Assembly (NCBI GenBank): GCA_031213475.1
Contig: JARUPZ010000002.1
Coordinates: 14,757,425-14,821,424, forward strand
DNA length: 64,000 nucleotides
Origin: Nereocystis luetkeana
Taxonomy: Eukaryota > Sar > Phaeophyceae > Laminariales > Laminariaceae
Direction of reading: 5' to 3'
Shown: positions 1 to 11,482 of the stretch, piece by piece
Layout of the letters: each line of letters begins with the position of its first letter
Position numbering within the stretch: the first letter of the stretch is position 1
Made by a program: the position numbers and the translations under genes
The notes under the pieces: model-generated
The model's input: only the letters and a program-made list of their open reading frames with translations
Database searches by the model: none
What the model was told of the DNA's origin: nothing

Positions 1-1083
1 CTGCCCGCTCCTATGATAGAACTGTACTGCTGTATATTGCCATAACGTGGTTAATGTTGTACCAGATATGATACAGCGGCGTTATCACTGCTGCTGTACA
101 CCCTGGTATGACATTCTACAGTTGTACGCTGTACAGTAGTACGGCTGCATCGTATCATAGGAGCGGATAGCGAGAGAAAAAACTGCGTCGCTTTTGCGTA
201 ATCGTTCTTGTCACAGCAAGCCGTTTCCGGTTGTACGCTCGTTGGCATTTGCCAGTGTTTGTGATGGCCAACGGCAGCAAATGGAGAACAACGCTTCTTA
301 GCTTACAGATTGGCGGTCATACTCCGGACATGTCAATGTCTAAAATCACCATTGATGCCACAACCGTCTTCACCTACTGTACGTTCGTAGTGATTTGATG
401 GACAACGGATGCACTTACTACTATTATACTGTTGTTGCCCCCTGTTGCTGTTCGTATGCGTATGGAGCTACGTGTGGTAGATAATCACTTTTACGTCAAC
501 ATATGCTGGTCGTTTTTTTAAGGGACCCCTTCGGGCAAAATGTGTAAGAGCACTGCAGTCTTTTGTAAAGTCAAATCCGCTTTTTTTCAGTTGCAATACC
601 ATTTCAGGTAAAATTTCGACGTTTCATGACTCCGTACCGGAAATGTCATTTCCCCAGTTCTAGTGCTTGAACCGTCTCCCTCATGATAGTTTGAGAGAAA
701 ATAAATTATGGGCAACTTTTTTGTGTCGGGCGCCGGATCGACCCGACGCCTTTTTCACCACGAAACTTTCCTTTCGCTGAAAAACAACTCTCCATACCTC
801 TGCTTCCCGTAGACAAATTTGATAAATAAATGTTATCTCAGGCTGCTGACACTGCTTGAACTCAGATTTTCGCCGTCAACGCCAAGCACGAGTGGGCAAA
901 TCTTGATCGATACTCTGGGGTGTGACAGACCTTACGCAGTTAGGCGAGGTAAACATAACTCATGATGGTCTTTGGAAGGACTCTCGTGTTGTATTATATC
1001 GGACGAACGAGGAAAGAAAGAGTGAAGACGTATCCACCTCTCGGTCGTTCGTCGTAGTGACGGTTTCACCCAGTACCAAAATA
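1..1083. other. No gene recognised
   Basis: I see no exon with convincing splice borders or family similarity on either strand. The stretch is AT-leaning with scattered short open frames only. If the J-domain-like gene to the right has a 5' exon carrying HPD, it is not visible here. Confidence 0.5.
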
Positions 1084-1175
1084 CCCCCGGCATAAACAAG
1101 CCTTCCTGCCATATTCCACTGCACAAGACTGTGCGATACATACAGCAGTACTCCGAGCATACTCAACAGCCCCCC
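1084..1175 (-). repeat. LTR-like fragment beginning TGTTGAG, copy 1
   Basis: On the minus strand the block starts TGTTGAGTATGCTCGG and is preceded by GAGCAGGGGGGC, which looks like a polypurine tract before a 3' LTR. The same roughly 90-bp block recurs at 21295-21385 on the plus strand and in shorter form at 4318-4385. A TG start behind a purine tract is typical of LTR retroelements. The strand and position fit the 3' LTR of the copia remnant at 2160-3590, but the far LTR end was not defined. Confidence 0.45.
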
Positions 1176-2159
1176 TGCTCGGTGTACGGCATATTATAGC
1201 CATCCACATATAAAGAAGGGAAAAACCGCGTGGGAAACCTTCTAACATGGAAATAAAATAAATCATAGTCAAATAAAATCGAACATGCATGACCTACAAC
1301 AGCCCCCCTGTTGGATAATCCCTTTTAAGAACGTCGGTATATCGTCGCCATTACCAGGTAAAACGGCAAGTATTCAGGTACACAAACTCAGAACCAAAAA
1401 CTTACTAAACTGCCAAAGTAAAACGACAGTCTTTTAACCAATAACAACAAAAGCTTCCACCTGTCCAAAACCCCAAAATTTATATCTTAAATGAACACCG
1501 AAAGTCTCAAAACTGTAAATTATACAATACTGCCGCGTTTACGTCAATAATGTTAAGATTATCCATCTGTCACGTCTGATGCTCCTCACTTAGACGTGAT
1601 ACTAATCGCCTCTTCCAATCAGCATTTTCTCTGTTTCTCAAAACATTCCCCAATCAAGTAATGACCCCTTTTAAAACACCCATACCCATCCAATTTGATT
1701 CAACGCAAATCTACTCCTCCATTCCAGCCAAAATAACATATACAAATATGATCAAACACAAGATCAAAACCAACATCAAACACATCCCCAAGTTCATGAC
1801 AAAGTCATCTCAGCAGGCGGCGGCGGCGGCTGCGGTGGCGGCGGCGGTTGCGGTGGCGGCAGGGTAGGTGCTGGCATATACCACACATCCGGCGCTTCCG
1901 GTGGCGTCGGTGCAGCAGCGCGCGAAGTCGCCCCCCCCCCCGCTGTCAGCGGCGGCGCCACAAGCGAGGTGCGAGGGAACGTCATCGTTATACCCTGTGA
2001 GGACACCGACCTCGAAGCTCGCGCTCTGACCTCCGGCGCCTCCACCTACCCAGCGCTGGGAACAAGTTCTCCCGTAACGCGAATATCATCCTCTTATTTT
2101 GCCCTTGCCCTCGAAATAGATTCGTTGGCATCGCCATCAATGACATGAAAGGTATTGAC
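1176..2159. other. Spacer with a GGC-rich microsatellite
   Basis: No gene is supported. A GGC/GCG-rich run lies at about 1815-1862. Its minus-strand translation is a poly-proline open frame without splice or family support. Confidence 0.4.
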
Positions 2160-3590
2160 GTCTACCTCAAATACAGGGCCCGATTTTAACAACAGGGACC
2201 GTGGGGGAGACCAGGAAGATGGAGGGAGGAATCAATATCGTAGGCTCTGCACATTGTTCTACAGTGGGCGTGGGGGGAAACTCGCCCTGGGGTCGTAAAG
2301 CATCACTTGTTTTTCTTCTTGTACGCGGAGGCGGGAGAAACCTCTTCTCTTTTATTCCATTCAGCTCTACTCGTACTGAAGACGGGGGCGGGAGAAAATC
2401 ATCCAAATGTACTCCATTCATCTCTACAATAGTAGGCGGAGGCGGGAGGAAATCGTCCGCATGCACTCCATTCATCTCTATAGTAGTAGGCGAGGGCGGG
2501 AGGAAACCATCCACTTGCACTTCATTCATCTCTGCAGTAGTATACGAAGGCGGGAGAAAATCGTCCAGATGTACTCCATTCGGCTCTACAGTAGTAGACG
2601 GGGGCGGGACGGGGGGAGATATTGGGGGGATACTGAAGTGACTGCAGCTATCTTCACTGGGTGTGAGGGGGAAAGCCTGGTAGCACGTAAAGAGGAACCT
2701 TCGACACCACGAGGGAAAGTGATTTTTCCTTACAAGAGGTGCGCTTCAGTCGAATCTAGTGTGACGGCATGCTTGGCCTGAACTGCGTGCAGGGAGAATA
2801 GGTTGATTGCAAGGCCGTCCACTACGTACACTCGCGGCAACTGTACGCCTACGTCGGTATCACAATGCAGCTCCAAGTTCAAAGTCCCTACGAAAAGAAC
2901 TTTCTTGACTGTACCATCACCAATCGTGACCCATTCCTGACCCTTAGAGGGCGCCCTGCGATTGAATACGTTTATAGCATCTCCTGTCATGTGATCACTC
3001 GCACCGTTATCGCAAACCCATACCCTTCGATCAGAGATCGCTACAGCCGATTGACCAACGTTGGCCAATGCTCAGACTTGCCCCGAAGTGCCGTTTGTGC
3101 CGTTTGGCCTCTACCATGACCACTACGGCCAGGCTCGCGCCACCCCGGCTGCCACTGCTGTTGACTACCACCACTCCAGGCCATTCCATGCCTCAGCGGA
3201 CGCTCCTGTCCCTGCTGCTGCTGATCTTGCTGAAGCTGCTGCCGCAGATAGTGCCACTGAGAAAGCTGCTGCAGGTACTGCTGCCGTAGGTACTGCTGCT
3301 GCTGCTGCCGCTGTTCCTCCAGGCCAAATCCTCGGTTCCCCCATCCACTCTTTCGGTACCGTCCCCAGCCCTTACCCCCATCGTCACCACCCGTCGATCC
3401 ACGTTCGCCACTGGCGATCCGGCTTCTACATTCTCGCCTCTGCGAGCAAGCACTGTCGTTGGAGCGACTTCTTCGTCGACGATCGTGCCACCGTCAGAGC
3501 CACAGGCTCGTCCGTTCTCAATTGCAGTTCAGCCAATCTAGCTTCCAGGATTGCCTCCATCTTTGTTAGACGAGGATCGCTCTAATCGCT
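2160..3590 (-). mobile_element. Degenerate Ty1/copia-like gag-pol fragment
   Basis: Read on the minus strand, 3590 to about 3060 gives a glutamine-rich gag tail ending in a Gly/Arg-rich stretch (GRGHGRGQTAQTALRGK). After a frame break, 3068-2730 encodes the copia aspartic-protease and pre-integrase region: the motif CDNGASDHMTG is the copia form of the protease active site, and YVVDGLAINLFSLHAV is the usual block before the GAG-pre-integrase domain. A stop at about 2730 is followed in frame by a piece ending VEGSSLRATRL, then frames shift again. No CCHC knuckle, integrase core, reverse transcriptase or RNase H is visible, so it is a dead fragment. Left of 2640 it runs into a tandem repeat array. 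The lack of a clean open frame argues against a live gene. Confidence 0.8.
2330..2602 (-). repeat. 54-57 bp tandem repeat coding for a FLPPP motif
   Basis: About five units of 54-57 bp keep one frame open on the minus strand. Each unit reads approximately MNGVHxDDFLPPPPTIVE (18-19 residues), with FLPP or FLPPP in every unit. The array lies just downstream of the copia protease/pre-integrase block but in a different frame from it, so it may be an expanded minisatellite inside a dead element or a relic of a proline-rich linker. FLPPP resembles the FPPPP class of EVH1 ligands; that comparison is only by motif. Confidence 0.7.
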
Positions 3591-4325
3591 GCCCCTAGTC
3601 CACAGAGTCTCGACGGAGAGCGACTTCTTCATCGACGGTCGTGTCACCGTCAGAGCCGCAGGCTCGTCCGTTCTCGACGTCGAGACTCTGTGGGCTAGGG
3701 GCAGCGATTAGAGCGATCCTCGTCTCACAAAGACGGAGGCAGTCCTGGAAGCTAGATTGGCTGAAATGCAATCGAGAACGGACGAGCCTGCGGCTCTGAC
3801 GGTGACACGATCGTCGACGAAGAAGTCGCTCCAACGACAGTGCTTGTAGAGGCGAGAGTGTAGAAGCCAGATCGCCAGTGGCGAACGTGGAACGACGGAC
3901 GGTGACGATGGGAGTAAGGGCGGGGGACGGTACCGAAAGAGTGGATGGGGGGGCCGAGGATTTGTCCAGGAGGAACAGCGGCAGCAGCGGCAGTACCTAC
4001 GGCAGCAGTACCTGCAGCAGCTTTATCAGTGGTAGTATCTGCGGCAGCAGCGTCGACAGTATCAGCAGCAGCAGCAGGAACAGGAGCATCAACTGTGGCA
4101 TGGAACGACCTGGAGTGATGGTAGTCAACAGCAGAGGAAGCCGGAGCGGCGCGAGCCTGGCCGTAGTGGTCATGGTAGAGGCCAAACGGCACAAACGGCA
4201 CTTCGGGGCAAGTCTGAGCATTGACCAACGTTGGTCAATCGGCTGTAGCGATCTCTGATCGAAGGGTATGGATGTGCGATAACGGTGCGAGTGATCACAT
4301 GACAGGAGAAGCTATAAACGTATTC
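3591..4325 (+). mobile_element. Inverted partial second copy of the copia fragment
   Basis: The stretch from about 3677 to 4325 is a close reverse complement of about 2960-3610, so the two copies form a fold-back with a short asymmetric centre near 3615-3676. Matching points include the CTGCCCCTAGTCCACAGAG block (about 3590) with its complement near 3690, and ACGTTTATAGC (about 2965) with its complement near 4312-4322. The right arm stops where the LTR-like fragment begins. It repeats the gag tail and the start of the protease region and is also frame-broken. Confidence 0.75.
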
Positions 4326-4385
4326 CACCGCACAAGACTGTGCGATACATACAGCAGTACTCCGAGCATACTTAGCAGCCCCCCC
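4318..4385 (-). repeat. LTR-like fragment, copy 2
   Basis: It matches the core of the 1084-1175 block (CACAAGACTGTGCGATACAT and CAGCAGTACTCCGAGCATAC). On the minus strand it is preceded by a purine-rich GAGGGGGGGGG tract. It abuts the end of the inverted copia arm. Confidence 0.4.
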
Positions 4386-5215
4386 CCTCGCACTCAACAA
4401 ATCTACCGGGGCCCCTAGTCCGACCGTCCGTAGCATCCAACGCGGCCACACCAGACTGTAGATGACAAACAGAAGCTCCGGAAGGCCAAACATTCTTGCT
4501 GCTGAAGCATTTCATTTCGTGGTGCAAACACGGCAATGGCTGCCCCCCCTTGCGGATCTAAAGGCTCCAACACGCCCGAGAGACCATAGCGAATAAGCTA
4601 TACGTCGATCGGGAGATGGTCCAAGGTCTAGTAATGGAGCTATGCCGTGTTTGGTAAAAGGAATCGTGCTATGGCCGCTGTAAAAAACACGAAAAATCCT
4701 ACATTTCAAAAGACGCAGGTACTCTGTTGTGGTTTTGGCCGAAGGGTCCCCTTACTGCGGACGACGCCAATACTCGTATATACCTACTCGTATATGCCTA
4801 ACCCGATACCCAGTAAGTCTTCTGTCTTGAAGAGGAAAGGCGATGCACGTCGGAGGTACGCCTCCCCTGGTCTAGAATCCACGGCCGCAATGCCTTGCTA
4901 AAGTCGGTTAACCTTTTGTACAATGTACCAATACTCGTATGATATTATCACTTCGTTCCTGCCCCCCGATCCACCTGCACGCGTGCAGAGAAGGTCTTCA
5001 GCTCTCCAATCGTCAGTACTACCCTATTATATACCTGGTATAGTTTAGACTGATTTGGACACACTCAGAGAAGCGGTGCCTTGCAAAGCTGTAGCACGAT
5101 GATACGCACATCATAGGTGTAAGCTTCATCAGCTCGCCCCCCCCCACCACCACCAAGCAGTGCTTTGAACCTTGCGCATGGGAAATTTGTTTGTTCGTCG
5201 CGGCGAATGCGTCAG
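4386..5215. other. No exon found upstream of the J-domain-like exon
   Basis: The first supported exon of the plus-strand gene opens in phase 1, so at least one upstream exon must exist. I found no frame here containing HPD or a J-domain helix I/II. One TACCTGGTA word lies near 5030. Confidence 0.4.
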
Positions 5216-5541
5216 ATGCCGAGGCCGCTTTCAAGAAGCTCACCGCGGCGTTTGAGAAACTGTACGACCCGGCCCAGCAAGCGGCCAGCCGCGCCGAGGC
5301 CACTCGCCGAAGTGCCCCCCGAAGAAATCGAGGCAGCTCCAGAAGCGGCGCGTCACCGAACGAAAGTTATGGTGGAGGTGGTGAGGGTGGCGGTGCTGGG
5401 GGTGGCGGGGGTGGGGGTGGCGTCGGCGCGGGCAAGGCAGAAAGCACGGGGGAAGCCCCTCGATGGTGTCGAGAAGGCGAATATGTGCCGAAACAGGAGC
5501 GGGAGAATAAAGAAGAGACGCCGGACGCCGGAAAAAGAAAG
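5216..5541 (+). CDS. Exon: J-domain helix III-like piece plus Gly-rich linker
   Basis: The acceptor is GCGTCAG at 5209-5215 and the exon begins with the last two bases of an Asp codon. The donor is AAAG/GTGGGT at 5541/5542, phase 0. The Gly-rich middle comes from a GGT/GGC-rich run. The acceptor is inferred; reading further upstream stays open for only a few codons. Confidence 0.55.
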
Positions 5542-8500
5542 GTGGGTGGGGGTGGTGTATGCGTAACCCTTGTGGCCAGAGCCCACGGGGTGGCGGCAGC
5601 AATAGCGGGTAGTCGGCAGGCCCTGCCTCGGCTGACGCTGCTCGTCTAGCGGTCTACTACTGATGTCTGTTGTCTGTCGCCTACGTGGATGGATAAAACC
5701 TCAGCCGGGACCACAATCAACACGGTGTTGATAGTCTTGAGCGTCGGTACTTAGCTCGATGAACAGAAAAAAAACGTTATATGCGACGGGGTCCAACGAT
5801 CACCCAAGAAGTTGGAATTCTTGATGCACACGCTTGTCGATATCGTGTTACCGGTATTTACAAGGGGGGCTTCGCCGCGGCGGGCTGACGCCCACTTGCG
5901 GCTTCGCGCATGCCCGTAAAGGCAAAGAGAGGTGATAATAATTCTGCAGGTAGGCCGAGGCCGCACAAAAGCGACTGTACCACCAAGGCGTCCACTTCAG
6001 CAACAGTACGTTCGTAAAAAATATTTATTGACGGTAGGTAAATGTTGGTTGAAGAACACCTCAGGCGGCACATGTAAAATGACGAACAGCAGCGGCAAAC
6101 AACAGCAGCAGAATATATACACTACACAACAGCAGATTCACACACTGTGCTTGGTGTAAATGTTTTCAAAGTACCGAAATAAGCGTACTCGTATATAGAG
6201 CACTCCTACCAGTACTCTATACTCGTGTGATACGAACGTCAACAACAAACATCATTATCAGTTTTACACGACGTACATACCGCAGATCACGCATATGCTA
6301 CTGGTACTGCTGTACTCTTATGTGCTGCTGTAGTACTGGTACGTACGTGTATAGATCCAGTGTCGTCGACACAAAAACGGAATCTTGGATCTTGTATGTA
6401 GATCACGGGAGAACTCTATAAATGCAGTCCGAGTACGTAAGTCAAAACAACTTCTGTAAAAAAAAAGCAAGTTCTGTGATCACCATATTGTTGGTGAAAG
6501 CTGGAGCGCTCACCGCCCGCATGTTCACGGCACGAGCGCACGCAAGGCCCTGCCCGGTGTAAAGCAGGCCGGCGGGCACGATGATGGCGGATGAATCGAC
6601 CAAAAACATCCACCGCCTCACGAGAAAAAGTCCCGACATGCTCCCGAGGAACGCATACGGTAGATATATTTGTGGATCGCAAGGCCCAGAGAGGTAATTA
6701 TCTCGCACGGGACTGTAAAAAAATATGTGTAGCGAGCTTGTGATGAAAGGCATGAGACCAAGAAAACATACGCCAGTGTGGCACGGCTTCAGCCGAGGCT
6801 GCCCCTGGCAAAGTGGGAAGATTAGGAGTCGGCGAATACGATGAGGAATTATAGCGCACCGCCAGGCGCCCCTTTTAGCGAAAGCGGCTCAAAACTACGT
6901 GTAAGAGAGGTCGAGGAGCTCTCGCAACGAAGCACCCACAATATTGTACATGTATTTATATCAGTATGTGCCTTTCGGCGACAACAGAGTAGTTGTGCTT
7001 CTGCCGCTCGAACGTCGCCACGTATGTAGTGCTTGCGCTTCCTCGGGGTGCCCCCGCGTGCACGCTGCTGCGCTGATTCAATATAATATGTTTGATGCGC
7101 GCCCCACTCCTACTATAGCGCTATTGTGGTACTGCTGAAGACTGCCGTATCCTCCGTTTCCTTTGGACCGCAGATCCAACGACCCTTCCACGCGCATCGC
7201 AGAGTAACGCTCCTGGCTGAAGCCATTGAATCCATGGGATGTTCGCGCGGTAACCCTTAAGTGGGAGCGGTTGGTTGGTCGGGCGCTCATCACCACGAAC
7301 GCCACAACTCTTCGTGGATTTCATTTTTTGAGACTCGTTTTCTTCATATGGAGGCATGGCAGGTGTATGGTGCGCATGCACGATACTAACGACTTTTCCC
7401 GTCCACAGGCCCGACCGGTACATGAATTCTTGGACGACTTCGAGAACCAGGAGAAAGTGTTCAAGGAGGAAGTCGCCCTGGCTAATGAGCGCAACGCCGA
7501 GCGAAAGGTAAGCCTACGCGCCCGTGCTCAAGTGTGGCAAAGGTGGCGTGTCTTTACGTTTTGACGTTGATCCCATTGCTCGCAAGGTCGCGGGGGGGGT
7601 ACTCATTTGTTGCTTGCCTTAGTCATTTGACCATGGACCACGCATCCCTTTCGAGACGGAGCATGGGGGGGGGGGGGGAAAGCGTCATACTTTATTTCCA
7701 TCTGGCAGCCCTCTTGTCCTATGCTGAATGTGCCAGGGACTCGTTGTTTGCACAGGACGAACCCCATTCGCGCCCTACACCCTGTGAAGTTGTTGACTTG
7801 AAGCCAAGATCGATCAACAAAGCACATAGCATGCTCGGTACACAGTACAGAGAGTGATGTTCTTGCCAACAGTGATTCCGGTTCCGCTCAGGACCAAGGC
7901 AACACGCCTCAGTGCCACACTTCTGCTGATCCCATGCCGAGGGATGATATACGAAGCACTACTGTTGTTAGAGAATACTGCTCTCGTTGTCGGTCCTCTC
8001 CCTCCCACCAGCTGTTTCCCGCCACTCTTACGCCTCAAAACCTCGCCCCCGCCACCGCTGCCGGCGCTGACCGTCCGAACAGCGCGCCAAGGCGGAAGCT
8101 CGCGCAGCAGCGGACCAAGCGCGCATGGAACGCCTGCGCAGGGATGTTCTCGGAAACGAAGAACGGGCGGGCGAGGTGGAAGCAAAGACAGCCTCTTGGC
8201 AAAAGTTCAACTCGGCAACGCGGGGACGGAAGACGGGAGGGGCTGCCGGTCGACGGGAAAAACCGAAACGAGGGTCACCAGGAGTCGCCGCGGCAACCGG
8301 ATCGGAAGCACAGGGGGCTAACCGCAAAGGGGTGGGGCTCAATGCAAGCAACGCTACGAGCAGTAGTACCGACAAGGGTGCGGAGGGCGGGGTGGCTGCG
8401 GGAGGGGAACGTAGTGCAGATGGCTCCCTGTCAGGTCCACAGGTGTCGGGGGAGAGGGGGGCCAAGGCGGGCTTTGCGTGTTGGGTGTGTCGGCGAGGGT

Positions 8501-8589
8501 TCAAGTCGGCGAAGGGGTTGGCGCACCACGAAGCCAAGTCGGAGCTGCACGCTATCAACGTACAGCTTAGAGATTTGTTGTCCCAGTGA
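5216..8589 (+). CDS. J-domain-like protein with C-terminal C2H2 zinc finger (5'-incomplete, 3 exons)
   Basis: Joined exons 5216-5541, 7409-7507 and 8083-8589 keep one frame to a TGA at 8587. The first exon opens with AEAAFKKLTAAFEKLYDP, which resembles helix III of a J domain (the part after HPD), followed by a Gly-rich low-complexity linker. Exon 2 is charged and helical (VHEFLDDFENQEKVFKEEV). Exon 3 continues as an Ala/Arg/Glu-rich helix, then a Ser/Gly-rich linker, and ends with CWVCRRGFKSAKGLAHHE, a C-X2-C-X12-H-X6-H finger of the U1/JAZ type, 18 residues before the stop. A J domain plus terminal C2H2 finger is known from DNAJC21/JJJ1, a ribosome-biogenesis co-chaperone, but the middle regions do not clearly match. 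The HPD motif needed to stimulate Hsp70 is missing from the window, so the J-domain call is provisional; the finger and the 3' end are solid. Confidence 0.65.
7409..7507 (+). CDS. Exon: charged helical segment
   Basis: This exon of 33 codons has very good borders. A TACTAAC branch-point-like sequence lies at 7384-7390 with TTTTCCCGTCCACAG before the exon, and AAAG/GTAAGC follows it. It is phase 0 on both sides, compatible with both neighbours. Confidence 0.75.
7591..7672 (+). repeat. Family B repeat fragment, copy 1
   Basis: Poly-G followed by TACTCATTTGTTGCTTGCC and GACCACGCATCCCTTTCGAG. It is shared with 29641-29780 and 35949-36076. It lies in the second intron of the zinc-finger gene. Confidence 0.65.
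8083..8589 (+). CDS. Terminal exon with C2H2 finger and stop
   Basis: The acceptor is CGTCCGAACAG at 8082 and the exon starts in phase 0 with CGC GCC AAG. It encodes a basic/Ala-rich helix, a disordered linker rich in Gly, Ser and Ala, and the terminal CxxC...HH...H finger. The stop is TGA at 8587-8589. Confidence 0.75.
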   Translation, partial: RAKAEARAAADQARMERLRRDVLGNEERAGEVEAKTASWQKFNSATRGRKTGGAAGRREKPKRGSPGVAAATGSEAQGANRKGVGLNASNATSSSTDKGAEGGVAAGGERSADGSLSGPQVSGERGAKAGFACWVCRRGFKSAKGLAHHEAKSELHAINVQLRDLLSQ

Positions 8590-10689
8590 ACGACGCTCTT
8601 GGCCGCAGCAGCCTCATAGTTCGTTTTTAATTTAACCGAGCTGATTTCAACGCCCAGGAGTGCTCATGGCGATTTTCAGTCAAGACTGATTGCTTTCCTC
8701 GTCACACTCGACGGATACTAGGGAGCGCTGCAGGGTGTACTTCGTACAGGTATTCCACTCTATTACAAGTCTACACGTGCAGCAAATTTAAACAAAACGC
8801 GTGCAGAGATCCTCACCCAAACAAGCGGAAAACGTTCGAGCCAGCGCCGCCCGGGGAACCCAAACCGAAAAACACTGCGCAACCACAACCTGAACATCAC
8901 GATACTAAACAGTATCTAAAAGGGGCACAAGCCTTTTTATTGTACAAGCCCCAACAAGGAAGCTCAAATGTATCCAACGTCATCTTCGCCCGGCGCCTAG
9001 GGCAGCGACTCCGTCTTCTTCGACGCCTAGCATTACGGCTGTCCAAAGCCATAAGCAGTACACTCCCACCAGTGCAACGCCTGCCACGCAAGACATTCGC
9101 CCATCGCCACGGGAGGGGGGGGGGGGGGAGGGGGTAGCGTTAGTCCTCTTGCCTACGGTCGGAGCACTGCACCCCAACGTGTGAAGCCAGAACTCGTTGA
9201 GCGCACAAACAGGTGAGGGATGCTTGTCACCCGGACAGATTTCATCTGTTAATAGTAACGCCACCGCTGGCGATCTTGGTACCTCCTGTACGCTCGACAT
9301 TGCGCTGGTAGCCGGTAGTGCTTCAGGTAAATACAGCAACGTCTCCGACTGCTCTACAAAGCGCTGCCTATCCTTTCCCGTGTTCACTACTCCCACGAAG
9401 AACACGAGCAATGTCACGCAAGTGTCTGGCTGCGCACAAACACAACAAAAACGCGACAAAAGCTACGCGCTAACCGCCCGTAGAAGGCAACCGACCGACC
9501 GACCGACCGACCAGTACGGCGGTACGGCAAACAAACAGGCGTTGCCCTTGCGCGCCACGACAGGCGTTCTCGTTTCATTGCTGGAACGCGAACGGCAACC
9601 GGAGTTGCGACTCATTGTTGTACACCGCTGCTGCGGGGGTTGGAAACCGTGGCACTCGGGGAGAGGGGTTGATAGTCCTGCTGTTTCACGACGAAGACCG
9701 TCTCACCTACAGCAGCACCGACAAGGAGGTACTTTGGACGCCTTCGCCATGCACAAACGCCCCTTCCCCTCCCGCCTCCCCCAGAAAAAGAGGCAAGTTG
9801 TTGTCTCTGCCCACGCAACAGCATTCCGACGGGGGAAGGGGGAGGGGTACGGCATAACAGGTGTGCTGCTGTGAATGGCAAGGTATACGGTACGAAGTGA
9901 ATAGTAGTAGCCCTCCTGATGCAACGAGAGTTTTGGGTAGGGCAGCCCCGAGAAACGTCGGCGAAACGCCATTGTCTCACATATTCTCGCAATGTATCGC
10001 CGCCTTGCAATAATAAATGCGAGGGGCGACATGCGCGTGGGCACAACCTTACACTCGCCATCAGCTACACGCCTCATGTAATACGGTACAACCATTAAAA
10101 AAATAGCAAGAGCGCCAAATATGTACGCATTTACGCTGACAGAACGGGTGCAAGTCGTAGGTAGTGCGTCCGAGTCGTTCGCCTTTGCACTTACTAACAG
10201 CTGTGCGGTGCAGGGTCACGTACGCGCCAGATACTGGAAATCGCAACGCAGGCCACCCTGCTCCGAGCATCCGTTAAACCTACCGCCAACGCCCCGCATC
10301 TGCCTCCATACAACAACAGGAAGTAGTGAGGTACTTGCCTCTGCCAAGGCTGACACGACATACGACGACATACGACGAACCCGACTCGCGCAAGCCAACT
10401 GCTCTGCAGTGGGCCGGTGGAACACCCATCGCCCATCTAGGCCAGACTCAAAACTGGGCGCGACCGTGATACGCCCATTTACACGACAAGCGAAGCGACT
10501 GGTTTCAATCCAAACCTACAGCGTTAGACCTCACTTGCAGTATCTCAGTTACTGTAGAACTTCCAGTATCCATGGCACACAGATGGTCAACCCTACATCA
10601 ACAGCAACAAGTACTGCGCAGGCCTCTGCACAAGAAAAAAAACTGTCACAGACATGGGGAATTTCAGCGTCCGCTCTCCTCTCACTCAC
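8590..10689. other. Spacer between convergent genes
   Basis: No gene is supported. The stretch has a long poly-G run at about 9115-9131, a (CCGA)n microsatellite at about 9489-9512, and scattered open frames. The 3' exon or exons of the minus-strand gene ending at 10690 must lie here or further left but were not recognised. Confidence 0.4.
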
Positions 10690-11482
10690 CTCGTCATCGC
10701 TCAGCAGGTCGTTCACGCTCACCATCGGCACGTCCTCTTCGTCCCCATCCCCCGCCATCATCCGCCTCCCCCCCCCCCCAGCCCCGTTCTTCCCTCTCCC
10801 TTCCTCAGACCTCGAAGCGGCATCCATCAGGTACGGTGGGTCTGACTCTCTCCTCTTTCCCTTCGCCGCCGCGGCCGCTGAAGACCCACCAGACGACTCC
10901 AGAGCCGAGCGAAACGCCCCGGCTGACTTGGAGATGCTGGCGGAAGACTGCGCCATGACGTCCTCCGCGCGCGCCCGCATGTTCCCCGGGAACATGGAGA
11001 GAAGGCCGGACGCAAACGTACCGCCGGCGGCGGGAGGGTTTCCTCGGTAGCCGTCCGTCACCGAAGTGTAGGGGTCTCTGTCATCACGCTCGCCGGGAAG
11101 GAAGGACTCGAATCCGTCTCGGGGGGAGGAAGCTGACGCAGTCGATGCTGGTCGTCCCGTGCGGGTAGGTGAGGCAGATGATACTCTTATCGGTGATGCT
11201 CTACCGGGATCGTGCGCTGGCTTCCGTATCGACGCCAATATGGGGTCGAATTCGTCTTCGAAGTTCGCCCCGTCTCCTCCTCCTCCTCCTCCTCCGATGG
11301 AACGGAACTGCTCCGAGTCTGCCGACAGCTGCTGCAGCTCGATGTCAGCGCTGCGCGAGCTTTCTGTCTCCCCGAAATCAGCGTCGTGGAAGCAAGCGAC
11401 GTCTGTGGCGTCCCCCGAGGCTCGCAGCAATCGGAGTGATTCGTCCTTCGCCCGCTCCTCCCTCTCTTGCTCTTCTAGAAGC
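10690..11482 (-). CDS. Large exon of the unrecognised acidic protein
   Basis: This 264-codon exon is open throughout on the minus strand, with acceptor GGACAG/G at 11483/11482 and donor GAG/GTGAGT at 10690/10689. It has a poly-Gly stretch near the N-terminal third and an Ala-Ala-Ala-Ala-Ala-Lys run in the middle. Its high GC compared with the surrounding introns fits real coding sequence. Confidence 0.6.

Noticed and set aside
1794..2045. Minus-strand poly-proline open frame
   Set aside because: Arises from a GGC microsatellite, with no splice or domain support.
2201..2781. Plus-strand Arg/Gly-rich open frames over the 54-bp repeat
   Set aside because: These are shadows of the tandem repeat; the minus frame has better composition and a link to the retroelement.
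6420..6753. Minus-strand hydrophobic open frame with VPAGLLYTGQGL, and an overlapping short exon candidate ending in a GTGAGG donor
   Set aside because: It lies inside the first intron of the plus-strand zinc-finger gene. The two readings conflict and no family or second exon supports either.
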